Shown here: positions 38,257-46,182 of the stretch, in pieces
Numbering within the stretch: the stretch's first letter is position 1
Layout of the letters: every line of letters starts with the position of its first letter
Assembly: GCF_014084105.1 (NCBI RefSeq)
Contig: NZ_CP048289.1
Coordinates: 4,845,922 to 4,909,921 of the forward strand
Direction: 5' to 3'
DNA from: Streptacidiphilus sp. P02-A3a
GTDB lineage: Bacteria > Actinomycetota > Actinomycetes > Streptomycetales > Streptomycetaceae
Length of the DNA: 64,000 bases
The notes under the pieces: model-generated
Told to the model about the DNA's origin: nothing
Database searches by the model: none
What the model saw: only the letters and a program-made list of their open reading frames with translations
Position numbers and translations under genes: made by a program

Positions 38257-39650
38257 GGCAGCTCCACGACTAGTTCGGTTGGTCCGCCGGGCGGGCTGGA
38301 GAGTTTGAGCCTGCCGCCCACCACGGCGACGCGATCGGCCAGGCCCTGCAGCCCGCGGCCGTCCTCGGAGCGGGCCCCGCCCACGCCGTCGTCGCCGACG
38401 CGCAGCACCAGGCTGTCCCCCTCCTGGCGGCCGGTCACCCACGCCGTGCGGGCGCGGCTGTGCTTGACCACGTTGGTGAGCGCCTCCTGCAGCGCGAAGT
38501 ACGCCACCGCCTCCACCGCGGGCACCAGGCGCTGCGCCATGGCGATGTCGACGCGGACCGGTACCGGGCACCGGTCGGCGACCTCGGCCACCGCGGCCGG
38601 GACACCGCGGTCGGTCAGCAGTCGCGGGTAGATGCCGCGGATCAGCTCCCGCAGGTCGGCCTGGACGCCCTCGGCCTCCTTGCGGGCCCTGGCCACCAGG
38701 CGCGCGCCGTCGGAGCGCTCCTGCTGGAGCCCGTGCTCCGCGATGCCCAGCGTCATGATCAGCCCGGCCAGCCGCTGCTGCGCGCCGTCGTGCAGGTCGC
38801 GTTCGATGCGTCGGCGTTCGGCCTCGAAGGCGTCCGCCAGCCGGATCCGCGAGCGGGTCAGCTCCTGGACCCGGGCGAGGACCTCGGACTCGCGCGGGGC
38901 CAGCAGCAGGCGCACGAACTCCGCCCGTCCCGCGGCCAGCGCGGTCACCGTGTAGGCCGCCGCCGGGAGCAGGGCCACCCCCAGGAGCACCACCAGGGCC
39001 CGGTCGGGCAGGCTGCGGATGTGCCAGCAGCCGAAGACGACCAGTGGGCCCAGGCCGGCGAAGGGTGCCACGAACGGGGCGGCGATGAGCAGGACCACGC
39101 ATCCCACCAGCAGGACGCCGCCGAGGTCGATCAGCGGCAGCACCACCGTCAGGGCGATCGTGTAGCCGAACTCCCGCCAGGTCGCCGCCTCACCGACGCG
39201 CAGCCGCAGCCACGCCCGCAGGCCGGGCTGGTCCGGGGTCACGTGCGGGTTGCCGACGGGCTCGGCGTCCACCAGCCGCAGCCGCAGCCGCTCGGTCGCG
39301 GCGACCGGCATGCCGACCACCGCCGGCAGCAGCAGCATGACCAGCAGTTGGGCGTAGGCAGGCATCCTGTCGATGTGCAGCGGTCCCTTCATGGCCGCGC
39401 CGATGGCCACGAACACCACGAGCGCGCCGCAGAGCAGGTAGCCGAGCGACCGCCACGGCCAACTGGACGTCAGCAGCGCGCCCGGGCCGCGCAGCAGTGC
39501 CTGGCGGCAGTTCAGCGGGGCCGGGTGCGGGGCCGCGTCCGGCGGGCGCACCTCCACGGACGCCGACCGGCCGGCACTCGGACTTGAGATCAACAAGGCA
39601 TGACGCCAGCACAGAGGTCCACGAGCCACAGCCAACACGGGCCGGTGCAC
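38232..39650 (-). CDS. NarL-type sensor histidine kinase
   Basis: The membrane part has about six helices (for example LGYLLCGALVVFVAIGAAM, LLVMLLLPAVVGMPVA, LVVLLGVALLPAAAY). The HisKA_3 phospho-acceptor follows in RRRIERDLHDGAQQRLAGL, with the ATPase N-box in EALTNVVKHSRA, the D-box in VGDDGVGG and a Gly-rich lid GRGLQGLADRV. The first 20-31 codons look unnatural, and a start at GTG 39557 (VEVRPPDAAPH) or near 39593 is likely. The gene partners with the overlapping response regulator. The sensed signal is unknown. Confidence 0.88.
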   Translation of the reverse strand: MHRPVLAVARGPLCWRHALLISSPSAGRSASVEVRPPDAAPHPAPLNCRQALLRGPGALLTSSWPWRSLGYLLCGALVVFVAIGAAMKGPLHIDRMPAYAQLLVMLLLPAVVGMPVAATERLRLRLVDAEPVGNPHVTPDQPGLRAWLRLRVGEAATWREFGYTIALTVVLPLIDLGGVLLVGCVVLLIAAPFVAPFAGLGPLVVFGCWHIRSLPDRALVVLLGVALLPAAAYTVTALAAGRAEFVRLLLAPRESEVLARVQELTRSRIRLADAFEAERRRIERDLHDGAQQRLAGLIMTLGIAEHGLQQERSDGARLVARARKEAEGVQADLRELIRGIYPRLLTDRGVPAAVAEVADRCPVPVRVDIAMAQRLVPAVEAVAYFALQEALTNVVKHSRARTAWVTGRQEGDSLVLRVGDDGVGGARSEDGRGLQGLADRVAVVGGRLKLSSPPGGPTELVVELPWRTPDCG

Positions 39651-39825
39651 ATGTACAAGGCCGCCGCCAGGAGCTTTCCTTACGATTCAACAAGGTTGAC
39701 CGGCCGGGGGCCGCGGGGGTCGTTCCGCCCGGTCTGGGCGGGTTCGTCGCCGGGCGCCGGCCTCGGTCGGGCGGACAGGGCCGGGGGCCCCGCTCCTGCC
39801 GCCCGGACCGCCGACGGCGCCCGTC

Positions 39826-40785
39826 TCACTCGATGACCCGCGAGCGGGACTCGGTCGTCAGGAACACCCGGCGGATGTCCCGGATCAGGTTGACCCGCTT
39901 CAGCCACCGGTCGGTTCCGTCGTACCTCGGCTGGAACGGCTCCCGCCCGTGCACGACGCGGTAGTTGTCGAGGAATATCGCGTCGCCGGGCTCCAGCACC
40001 ACCTTCTCCTGGGCGTCGCACACGTACGTGTACAGCTCCTTGATGGCCTCCTGGGCGACGTGGTCGTCCGGGTCCGCCGCGCAGGTGTCGTCGAAGTCGA
40101 TCCGCAGGTAGCGCGATTCGGGCGGGCCGAACAGGATCGCGTCCCTGTCCGCCGCCTCACTGGCGTGTCCCTGCGGCCCGATGTGCGACTGGTCGGGGCG
40201 GTGGTGGAACCGCCTCTCGGACAGGATCGCGGCCAGCCGCGCGGGCAGGGCGATCCGGTCCGCGCGCACCACCGTGGTGGCGATCCGGTCCGGGTTGCGC
40301 AGGCAGGAGAGCGCCACGTAGTCGCAGCGGCACTGGTGGAAGGCGTCCTCGGTGTGCAGGGACAGCGGGGCCGTGCTGCTGCCGCTGGTCTCCGAGAGCT
40401 CCTTGCCGGGCGCCGGGCACACGTCGTGCACCATGCGGCCGTTCTGCTGGTCGCCCCAGGCGAACGGCTCGCCGAGGACCGCGCTGCACAGCGTGAGCAC
40501 GACCTCCTCGCGGCCGCCGACGCCGGTCTTCTCGGCTATGTCCCAGCCGGTCGGGGTCGGTTCGAGGTCCCGGCTCAGCGGCAGCCCCGACAGCACCGCC
40601 AGGTCGGTCTCGTCCGCCTGGACCTTCCGGAAGAACTGGCGGACCCGGATCGGCAGCGACTCCGCCACCGTCCTGGCGTGCGGCACGAACTGCGCCGGGT
40701 CCCACGGGCCGTACTCGACGAGCACCTCGTCGACCAGCCACTCGATCTGCCTGCGCTCGTTGGGTTCAAGGACAAGCCTTCTCAT
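39826..40785 (-). CDS. Fe(II)/2-oxoglutarate amino acid hydroxylase (AsnO/VioC, clavaminate-synthase-like)
   Basis: The 319-residue protein has the facial triad of the clavaminate-synthase-like family: the HxE pair in LSLHTEDAFHQCRCDYV and the distal His in FLDNYRVVHGREPF, followed by the 2OG-binding Arg in DRWLKRVNLIRD. Near relatives hydroxylate the beta carbon of free or carrier-bound Asn, Arg, Glu or Asp in peptide antibiotic pathways. The likely role is to make a beta-hydroxy residue, perhaps for module 2, whose pocket is unusual. ATG 40785 is preferred because AGAAGG lies 9 bases upstream, whereas the ATG at 40794 overlaps that site. Confidence 0.85.
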   Translation of the reverse strand: MRRLVLEPNERRQIEWLVDEVLVEYGPWDPAQFVPHARTVAESLPIRVRQFFRKVQADETDLAVLSGLPLSRDLEPTPTGWDIAEKTGVGGREEVVLTLCSAVLGEPFAWGDQQNGRMVHDVCPAPGKELSETSGSSTAPLSLHTEDAFHQCRCDYVALSCLRNPDRIATTVVRADRIALPARLAAILSERRFHHRPDQSHIGPQGHASEAADRDAILFGPPESRYLRIDFDDTCAADPDDHVAQEAIKELYTYVCDAQEKVVLEPGDAIFLDNYRVVHGREPFQPRYDGTDRWLKRVNLIRDIRRVFLTTESRSRVIE

Positions 40786-40850
40786 GAGAACCATCCTTCT
40801 GTTCCGCCGGTCGACGAGGAGGTACCTGGCCGAGCCTGACGAAACCGCCG

Positions 40851-40898
40851 TCAGGCAGCCACGTCTTTGACCGACGGGTGAAACTGGGCGGTCGTCAC
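40851..40898 (-). other. Short conserved peptide motif, copy 2 (15-codon ORF MTTAQFHPSVKDVAA)
   Basis: GTG 40898 opens a 15-codon frame ending in TGA at 40851, about 65 bases before the hydroxylase gene. It shares TAQFHPSVKD-x-AA with the copy before the halogenase. The codons CAG/CAA, CCG/CCA, AAA/AAG and GCT/GCC differ only synonymously, and GTG/ATG is the one replacement. No strong ribosome site is visible. The same alternatives apply as for copy 1. Confidence 0.4.
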
Positions 40899-40929
40899 CG
40901 CCGTGCGCCGCGACGTCGGCGAGCCGGGT

Positions 40930-41502
40930 TCAGCCGTTCCCGCGCCGGTGCGCCGCCACCCGCTCGCGGGTCGCGCAGCGGCGCGAGCAGAACCGCTGGT
41001 TCAGGCCGCTGCCCACGGTGACGTACACGTTCCGGCAGCTCGGCGACGCGCACAGTCCCCCGGGCGCGCGCTGGCCGCCCCACAGCAGCACCGCCAACGC
41101 CAGGCAGGACGAGGCGAGGAACCACTCGCCCCAGGGCCCGTCGTCGTCGCGGTCCAGGTGGGGGTGGAACGGCGCGGAGCCACCGTGCGAGGTCAGCCGG
41201 AGCGGGCCGGTGTGCCGGACCAGCAGGTCGTTCAACCGGGACGCGGCCCGGCCGGCGTCCTCGGCGGCGAAGACCTCGCGCAGCAGCGCGGCGGCGTCGC
41301 GCATCGCGGCGACATCGGCCGCGCGCAACGTCAGCGGCTCGCCCTCGCCGTGCGCCCGCAGCACCCCGGCGACCTGTTCGACCGTCGGGTCCTCGGCCGA
41401 CAGGGCGTTGACCAGCGCGGCGGTGCGGCGGGCGTTGACCGACGGCGAGTGCCGACCGGCCGGGACCCCCTCGATGCGCGCCACCCGCGCACTGTAACGC
41501 AC
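40930..41502 (-). CDS. CGNR zinc-finger (ABATE) DNA-binding protein
   Basis: The 190-residue protein has an N-terminal stress-type ABATE region (TAALVNALSAEDPTVEQVA) and a C-terminal CGNR-like zinc finger: LCASPSCRNVYVT followed by NQRFCSRRCATRERV, with four Cys. Such proteins are presumed transcription regulators of neighbouring genes. The gene is divergent from the MFS transporter at 41541 with only about 38 bases between starts, so it probably controls that exporter. Confidence 0.88.
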   Translation of the reverse strand: MRYSARVARIEGVPAGRHSPSVNARRTAALVNALSAEDPTVEQVAGVLRAHGEGEPLTLRAADVAAMRDAAALLREVFAAEDAGRAASRLNDLLVRHTGPLRLTSHGGSAPFHPHLDRDDDGPWGEWFLASSCLALAVLLWGGQRAPGGLCASPSCRNVYVTVGSGLNQRFCSRRCATRERVAAHRRGNG

Positions 41503-41540
41503 CTGGCCCGGTTTTCCGTTACTCCCCTACCGTGCGGGCC

Positions 41541-42800
41541 ATGCGGAACCACTGGGCCGTGGGGTCCTATCTGGCCGGGGCGACGGCGGCGCGCGCCGGG
41601 GACGAGATGGCCGGTCCGGCCCTGGCGTTGGCGGCGCTCGCGGCCACCGGCTCGGCGTCGCGCGCGTCGGCGCTGTCGGGGGGCCTGATGGTGGCCGCCG
41701 CGGTGGGAGGGCCGGTCTTCGGGGCGCTGCTGGACCGCTCGGCCGCCCCGGGACGCCTCCTGGCCGCGGCCCTGGCCGGCTACGCGGCGGCCCTGGCCCT
41801 GGTCCTGGCCGCGCTGGGACGGCTGCCGTTCGCGGGCACGGTCTCGATCGCGGTCGGCGGCGGGCTGCTGGGGCCCGCGATGGCGGGCGGGTGGACCTCG
41901 CAGCTGCCCCGGGTCGTGGCCGACGCCGGTCCTCGCGGCGGTCTCGCCCGCGCGAACGCGCTGGACGCGATGACCTTCGACGGCGCGGCGCTGCTGGGCC
42001 CCGCGCTGGCCGGGACGGTGGCGGCGCTGGCCGGGGCGAGGGCCGCCGTGTCGCTGTCCCTCGCGCTGATCTGCCTGGCGGTGCCCGTGGCCTGGGCACT
42101 GCCGGGGCCGCCCTCGTCCCGGGGCCGGCCCGGCGCCCGGGACCTCCCGCGCACCGCGCTGCTCGCCGATCTGGGCACCGGCCTGCGGGCCATCGTGCGC
42201 ACCGGGCCGCTGGCGCGCGCCACCGCCGTCTCCGTGCTGTCCTGCGTCGGCGAGGGCATGCTGACGCTGTGCTGCCCGCTGCTGGGCAGGCAGGTCCTCG
42301 GCGGCACCGGGCGCGGCACGCTCCTGCTGTCGGCGACGGCCGCCTCCGGGCTCGCGGCCAACGCGCTGCTGTCCCGCCGCCCGCGCGCCGCGCCCGGCGC
42401 GCCCTCGCGGCCCGACGGCATCCGCCCCGACACCGTGCTGTGGTGCGGCACGGTGGTCCTGGCCGGGGCGATGGCGCTGGCGGCGACCCGCGGGCCGCTG
42501 CCGGTCGTGGTGGCCGCGCTCGTCGCCGGGCTCGGCGGCGGACCCCAGCTCACCGCGTTGTTCGCGATCCGCCACCGGGAGGCTCCGGCGCGGGTGCGCG
42601 GGCAGGTGTTCACCACCGGCGCGAGCCTGAAGACCACCGGGTTCGCGATCGGAGCGGGGGTCGCGGGGCCGATCGCGACCTGGTCGCTGTCCGGAGCGCT
42701 GCTGGTGGCCGCCGGGGTCGAGCTCCTCGCCGCGCTCGTCTACGCCGCGCTCACCCGCGTCGCCGTCGGCCCGGCCGCGCCCGCCCCAGGGCGGCGGTAA
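41541..42800 (+). CDS. MFS transporter
   Basis: The 419-residue protein has about 12 hydrophobic helices. The segment GGPVFGALLDRSAAPGR is the loop 2-3 motif of the major facilitator family, and the second half begins near RTALLADLGTGLRA. It is most like drug or solute exporters, although the sequence alone does not tell the substrate. ATG 41541 is the natural start; GTG 41532 is also in frame. It may be a second exporter at the edge of the peptide cluster or an unrelated unit with its divergent CGNR regulator. Confidence 0.85.
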   Translation: MRNHWAVGSYLAGATAARAGDEMAGPALALAALAATGSASRASALSGGLMVAAAVGGPVFGALLDRSAAPGRLLAAALAGYAAALALVLAALGRLPFAGTVSIAVGGGLLGPAMAGGWTSQLPRVVADAGPRGGLARANALDAMTFDGAALLGPALAGTVAALAGARAAVSLSLALICLAVPVAWALPGPPSSRGRPGARDLPRTALLADLGTGLRAIVRTGPLARATAVSVLSCVGEGMLTLCCPLLGRQVLGGTGRGTLLLSATAASGLAANALLSRRPRAAPGAPSRPDGIRPDTVLWCGTVVLAGAMALAATRGPLPVVVAALVAGLGGGPQLTALFAIRHREAPARVRGQVFTTGASLKTTGFAIGAGVAGPIATWSLSGALLVAAGVELLAALVYAALTRVAVGPAAPAPGRR

Positions 42801-42840
42801 CTCCCGCGCGCGTTCGCGGCGGGTACGCCACACTTCGCGG

Positions 42841-43929
42841 ATGGACACGGGTGGGTCGGGCGAGTCGGCGGAACTGGTCGAGCGGGCGCTGGCGGCCGCG
42901 CGGGTCGCCGAGGAGACCGACGACTGGGACGAGTACCGGCGCCTGCTGTGGCGGGCGGCGGCCGACGGACCGGGGTCGCTGCCGCTCGCCCTGGAGCTGA
43001 TCGGTTCGCCCGATCCGGTCGACCGGGCCACCGGCTGCGACCTGCTGGGCAACACCAGCGACCAGAACGAGGCGGTGCGCGGGCGGGCGGCCGCCGCGCT
43101 GGTGGGGCTCGCGCGGCGGGAGAGCGAGAGCTGCGTCCTGTGCTCCCTGGCGGGCGCGATCGAGCGGACGTACGACCAACGCGCCGTCCCGGTGCTCGTG
43201 GAACTCGCCGCGCACCCCGACGCCGGGGTCCGCCGTCAGGTGGCCGGCTCCTTCGCGGGGGTGGCCACCGGCCTGCCGGACGGGCCGGACATCCGCGCGC
43301 TCATCGCCCTGACCCGCGACCGGGACCCGGAGGTCCGCGACTGGGCGACGTTCACGCTGGGCTTCCAGAGCGAGGTCGACAGCCGGGCGATCCGGGCCGC
43401 GCTGTGGGAGCGGACCACCGACGCCCATCCGGACGCCCGCGAGGAGGGCATCCACGGGCTCGCCCGGCGACACGACCCGCGCGCGGTCCCGCTGCTGGTG
43501 GAACTGCTCGCCGCCCCCGAGGGCGCGCACGTCCTGACGTTCAGCGCGGCGCAGATCATGGGCGTGCCCGAACTGCTGCCGGCCCTGCTGGAGTACGAGC
43601 CCGACGACGTCGGCGTGACCGCCGCCGTGCGCTCCTGCGATCCGCTGCGGCGGGCCCGGTTGGACAGCTCGGCCTGGGACCTGGTCCTGACGCTCCACCG
43701 CCTGCGCCCCGACCTGGACGCCTCACTCTCCATGGCGGTGTTCGACCACGGGATGACCCTGGGCCTGGACGGCGCCCGCGACTGCGGCGGCTACGACGTC
43801 GCCGGTCTGCTCGAACGCGCGCACGGCGATCCCGCCCGCGCCGCCGAGCTGGTCGCCTCCGACCTGCCGCCGGTGGACAGCGCTACAGCAGGACGAGCAG
43901 CTTGGTGCCGGGCACCAGCGTGCGGTTGA
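42841..43929 (+). CDS. HEAT-repeat protein with unnatural C-terminus
   Basis: The product is built from HEAT-like helical pairs, for example AVPVLVELAAHPDAGVRRQVA, IALTRDRDPEVRDWATFTLG and AVPLLVELLAAPEGAHVLT. These form a scaffold for protein binding with no catalytic motif. The coding quality ends near residue 347 (LPPVD); the last 15 codons, ATAGRAAWCRAPACG, are antisense to the VWA fragment. The natural end has therefore probably been lost at a junction near 43880. Confidence 0.75.
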   Translation: MDTGGSGESAELVERALAAARVAEETDDWDEYRRLLWRAAADGPGSLPLALELIGSPDPVDRATGCDLLGNTSDQNEAVRGRAAAALVGLARRESESCVLCSLAGAIERTYDQRAVPVLVELAAHPDAGVRRQVAGSFAGVATGLPDGPDIRALIALTRDRDPEVRDWATFTLGFQSEVDSRAIRAALWERTTDAHPDAREEGIHGLARRHDPRAVPLLVELLAAPEGAHVLTFSAAQIMGVPELLPALLEYEPDDVGVTAAVRSCDPLRRARLDSSAWDLVLTLHRLRPDLDASLSMAVFDHGMTLGLDGARDCGGYDVAGLLERAHGDPARAAELVASDLPPVDSATAGRAAWCRAPACG

Positions 43930-44056
43930 CCGAGGTCGACTGGACGAACTCGTCGACCACGCGGACGAGTTGCTTCTCGTGCTGGCGCATCGAACCGGAC
44001 TTGCCGACCACCAGCGAGACGTGGTTGACCTTGTGCTTGATCCTGTTCGCGGACAT
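43883..44056 (-). pseudogene. Truncated VWA-domain protein (N-terminal fragment)
   Basis: The 57-codon frame reads MSANRIKHKVNHVSLVVGKS then GSMRQHEKQLVRVVDEFVQS. This corresponds to the first strand and the MIDAS loop (DxSxS, here GKSGS) of von Willebrand A-domain proteins common in actinomycetes. The rest of the domain is missing, and the stop after LLVLL falls where the convergent HEAT gene also loses its natural end. The first Asp of the metal site is Gly. A functional micro-protein cannot be ruled out. Confidence 0.6.
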
Positions 44057-44372
44057 GGCTCCACCCCGTTTCCCCACGCCTGTCGGCGCCTTTCCGGCGT
44101 CCCCTCCAGCGTTGTCACCACCCTGGGACGGGGTACTGACAACGCGTCCGACCTGGGCCCGGGGCCGGTGGGCGGGCGGTCGGCGTCGGCGCCCGCGTGG
44201 CCGTCACCCCGACGGCGGAACGGGTCGAGCGTGCACAGCCGTGCCCAGGCTCCGGTATCGCCGCCCGGGTACCGGCGCCGCGGTCGCCGGTCTGCGGTTG
44301 CCCCCGTCCCGGTGTCGGGTGAAGCTGTCCGAGGACGGGGCCCGACCAGGAGCGACCACGGACGGATCAGGC
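44057..44372. other. Intergenic region, no gene seen
   Basis: This 316-base gap between the VWA fragment and the membrane protein gene has no coding frame with a ribosome site. It may hold the promoters of both neighbours. Confidence 0.5.
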
Positions 44373-45098
44373 ATGGACCACGCTTCCGGTGTCACCGTGG
44401 TCCTCACCGCGGCCGACCACGCGGTCGCCTCCTGGATGCTGCTGGCCTTCGTCGTCACCTTCGTGCTCACCCGGCTGATCACCCGTCTGATCCGCGCGGG
44501 CCGGGGCCCCTTCGGCAACGTCGAGGTCGGCGGGACCCATGTGCACCACGAGGTGTACGGGATCATGGCGATGCTGGTCTCCGGGGCGGTCGAGTTCGCC
44601 TACCGGCCGCAGACGCCGGGCGCGCAGATCCTCGGCGCGCTGTTCGGGGCCGGTGCGGCGCTGACGCTGGACGAGTTCGCGCTCTGGCTGCACCTGGAGG
44701 ACGTCTACTGGGCGCGCGAGGGCCGCAAGTCCGTTGACGCGGTGTTCGTCGCGGCCGCCGCCGGGCTCTTCCTGCTGATCGGCGGCAACCCGTTCAGCAA
44801 CCCGGACGGCGAGAGCCACCTGGCCTTCGGTATCGCCCTCGGCGTCAACCTGCTGCTGTGCCTGGGCGCGATCCTCAAGGGCAAGACCACTGTCGGGATC
44901 GTCGGCCTGTTCGTGCCGTTCCTGGCCCTGATCGGCTGCCTGCGGCTGGCCAAGCCGCACTCCCCCTGGGCCCGCTGGCGCTACCGCCCCGACTCCCGCG
45001 GCGCCCGCCGCGCGGCGCGCCGCTACCCGCCCGGACGCCGCACCCGGCTCGACTCCCTCAAGGACTTCCTCGGCGGCACCCCGCAGGACCCCCACTGA
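44373..45098 (+). CDS. Integral membrane protein, unknown function
   Basis: The 241-residue protein has about five or six membrane helices (WMLLAFVVTFVLTRLITRLI at the N-terminus, ILGALFGAGAALTLDEFALW, VFVAAAAGLFLLIGG, LGVNLLLCLGAILKG, VGIVGLFVPFLALIGCLRLA) and a basic C-terminal tail rich in Arg. The loop VGGTHVHHEVYGIM with paired His resembles metal-binding loops, but no family is recognised. It is a single gene with its own upstream gap. Confidence 0.7.
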   Translation: MDHASGVTVVLTAADHAVASWMLLAFVVTFVLTRLITRLIRAGRGPFGNVEVGGTHVHHEVYGIMAMLVSGAVEFAYRPQTPGAQILGALFGAGAALTLDEFALWLHLEDVYWAREGRKSVDAVFVAAAAGLFLLIGGNPFSNPDGESHLAFGIALGVNLLLCLGAILKGKTTVGIVGLFVPFLALIGCLRLAKPHSPWARWRYRPDSRGARRAARRYPPGRRTRLDSLKDFLGGTPQDPH

Positions 45099-45210
45099 CC
45101 GGTCGCGCGCGTCCGCCGTATGGTGGATCGGCCATGCGGAATTCCGAGGGGTGGTGGGCGGCGGTGCCGGGCCGGAACCCTACGCATCGGTACTGCCCGG
45201 AGCGCGCGGC

Positions 45211-45234
45211 GATGTAGCATCCACTATCTAGATA
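45211..45234. promoter_or_regulatory. Candidate IclR operator upstream of the first IclR gene
   Basis: The element ATGT-n2-CATCCA-n5-TAGATA lies 32 bases before the IclR gene and resembles the palindrome at 47966-47994 upstream of the ABC importer. Autoregulation by the IclR protein is the likely meaning. Confidence 0.45.
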
Positions 45235-45265
45235 AGGTTCCTTACTTTCACTGAGGGGATTCGTG

Positions 45266-46090
45266 ATGGCGCACTCGTCGCGCACCGGCACCGCGGCCAC
45301 CAGCGGTTCGATGTCCGGTACGCAGAGTGTGGAGCGGGCGCTCTCCCTGCTGGAGTACTTCTCCGAGGAGCAGCCGGAGCGCCGGATCGCGGAACTGGTC
45401 GAGCTCAGCGGCCTGGGGCAGTCGACGGTCTCGCGGCTGGTCGCCACCTTGGAGTCGTTCGGCTACCTGTTCCGGGACCCGCGCAGCGGCCTGCACCGGA
45501 TCGGCCCGAAGGTGGTGACCCTGGCCGGGGTGGCCCTGAACCAGTCGCCGGTGCACCGGGCGGCGCGGCAGGTGGCGCAGAACCTGGCCCATGAGGTGGA
45601 GCTGGGTGTCAACGTCGCCGAGCGCCATGGCAGCGAGATGTTCTACCTGTGCCATTTCGAGGGGCCGCTGGCGCCGCGGAACTTCACGCTCACCGGTCGG
45701 ACCGCGCCGCTGCACGCGACCGGGATGGGCAAGGCGCTGCTGTCGGGGCTGTCCCCGGAGCAGGTGCGCGAGGCGGTGGGTGACAGCTATCCGGCGTACA
45801 CGCCGCGGACGGTGGTCTCGCTGGACCGGCTGCTGCAGGAGTTGGAGCAGGTGCGGGCGAGCGGCTATGCCACCGAGGTCGAGGAGTTGGCGTTCGGCCG
45901 GGCGTGTGTGGCGGCGCCGGTGCGCGACCGGTCCGGGGCGGTGACCGCCGCGCTGTCGGTCTCCGGCTCGCTGTCGGCGCTGGATCTGGACAACCGGCAG
46001 GGCGCGCTGGCCGACAAGGTCATCGAGACCGCCGACCAGATCTCGATCAGCCTCGGTTTCATGGGGCCCTCGGCGCACCGGTTCGGCTAG
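45266..46090 (+). CDS. IclR-family transcriptional regulator 1
   Basis: The 274-residue protein has an N-terminal IclR helix-turn-helix (AELVELSGLGQSTVSRLVATL) and an effector domain with TGRTAPLHATGMGKALL, EEQ-type helices and GYATEVEELAFGRACVAAPV. It is clearly paralogous to the IclR protein at 51272-52084. IclR proteins of this kind repress sugar-acid catabolic genes and are released by pathway intermediates such as KDG. The gene is convergent with the GH16 gene and flanked by a related palindrome. Confidence 0.92.
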   Translation: MAHSSRTGTAATSGSMSGTQSVERALSLLEYFSEEQPERRIAELVELSGLGQSTVSRLVATLESFGYLFRDPRSGLHRIGPKVVTLAGVALNQSPVHRAARQVAQNLAHEVELGVNVAERHGSEMFYLCHFEGPLAPRNFTLTGRTAPLHATGMGKALLSGLSPEQVREAVGDSYPAYTPRTVVSLDRLLQELEQVRASGYATEVEELAFGRACVAAPVRDRSGAVTAALSVSGSLSALDLDNRQGALADKVIETADQISISLGFMGPSAHRFG

Positions 46091-46096
46091 CGGGCG

Positions 46097-46135
46097 CGGG
46101 CGGGCGCGGCGGGGGTCTCCCGCCGCGCCCGCCCG
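46097..46135. terminator. Perfect 17-bp hairpin between IclR and GH16 genes
   Basis: Arms 46097-46113 and 46119-46135 are exactly complementary with a 5-base loop. It lies between convergent genes and probably terminates both. Confidence 0.85.
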
Positions 46136-46146
46136 CCGGGGAGGGG

Positions 46147-46182
46147 TCAGCCGAGTGCGTCGGCCTTCAGCCGAGTGCGTCG
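46147..46182. repeat. 16-bp direct repeat duplicating the end of the GH16 gene
   Basis: TCAGCCGAGTGCGTCG occurs at 46147-46162 and again at 46167-46182. The second copy encodes the last codons and the stop (DALG-stop) of the GH16 protein, so the last five codons are duplicated beyond the stop. Confidence 0.8.

Noticed and set aside
41331..43055. 574-codon minus-strand frame across the MFS transporter
   Set aside because: It is Arg/Gly/Gln-rich with no motif and is opposite a well-formed membrane protein gene.
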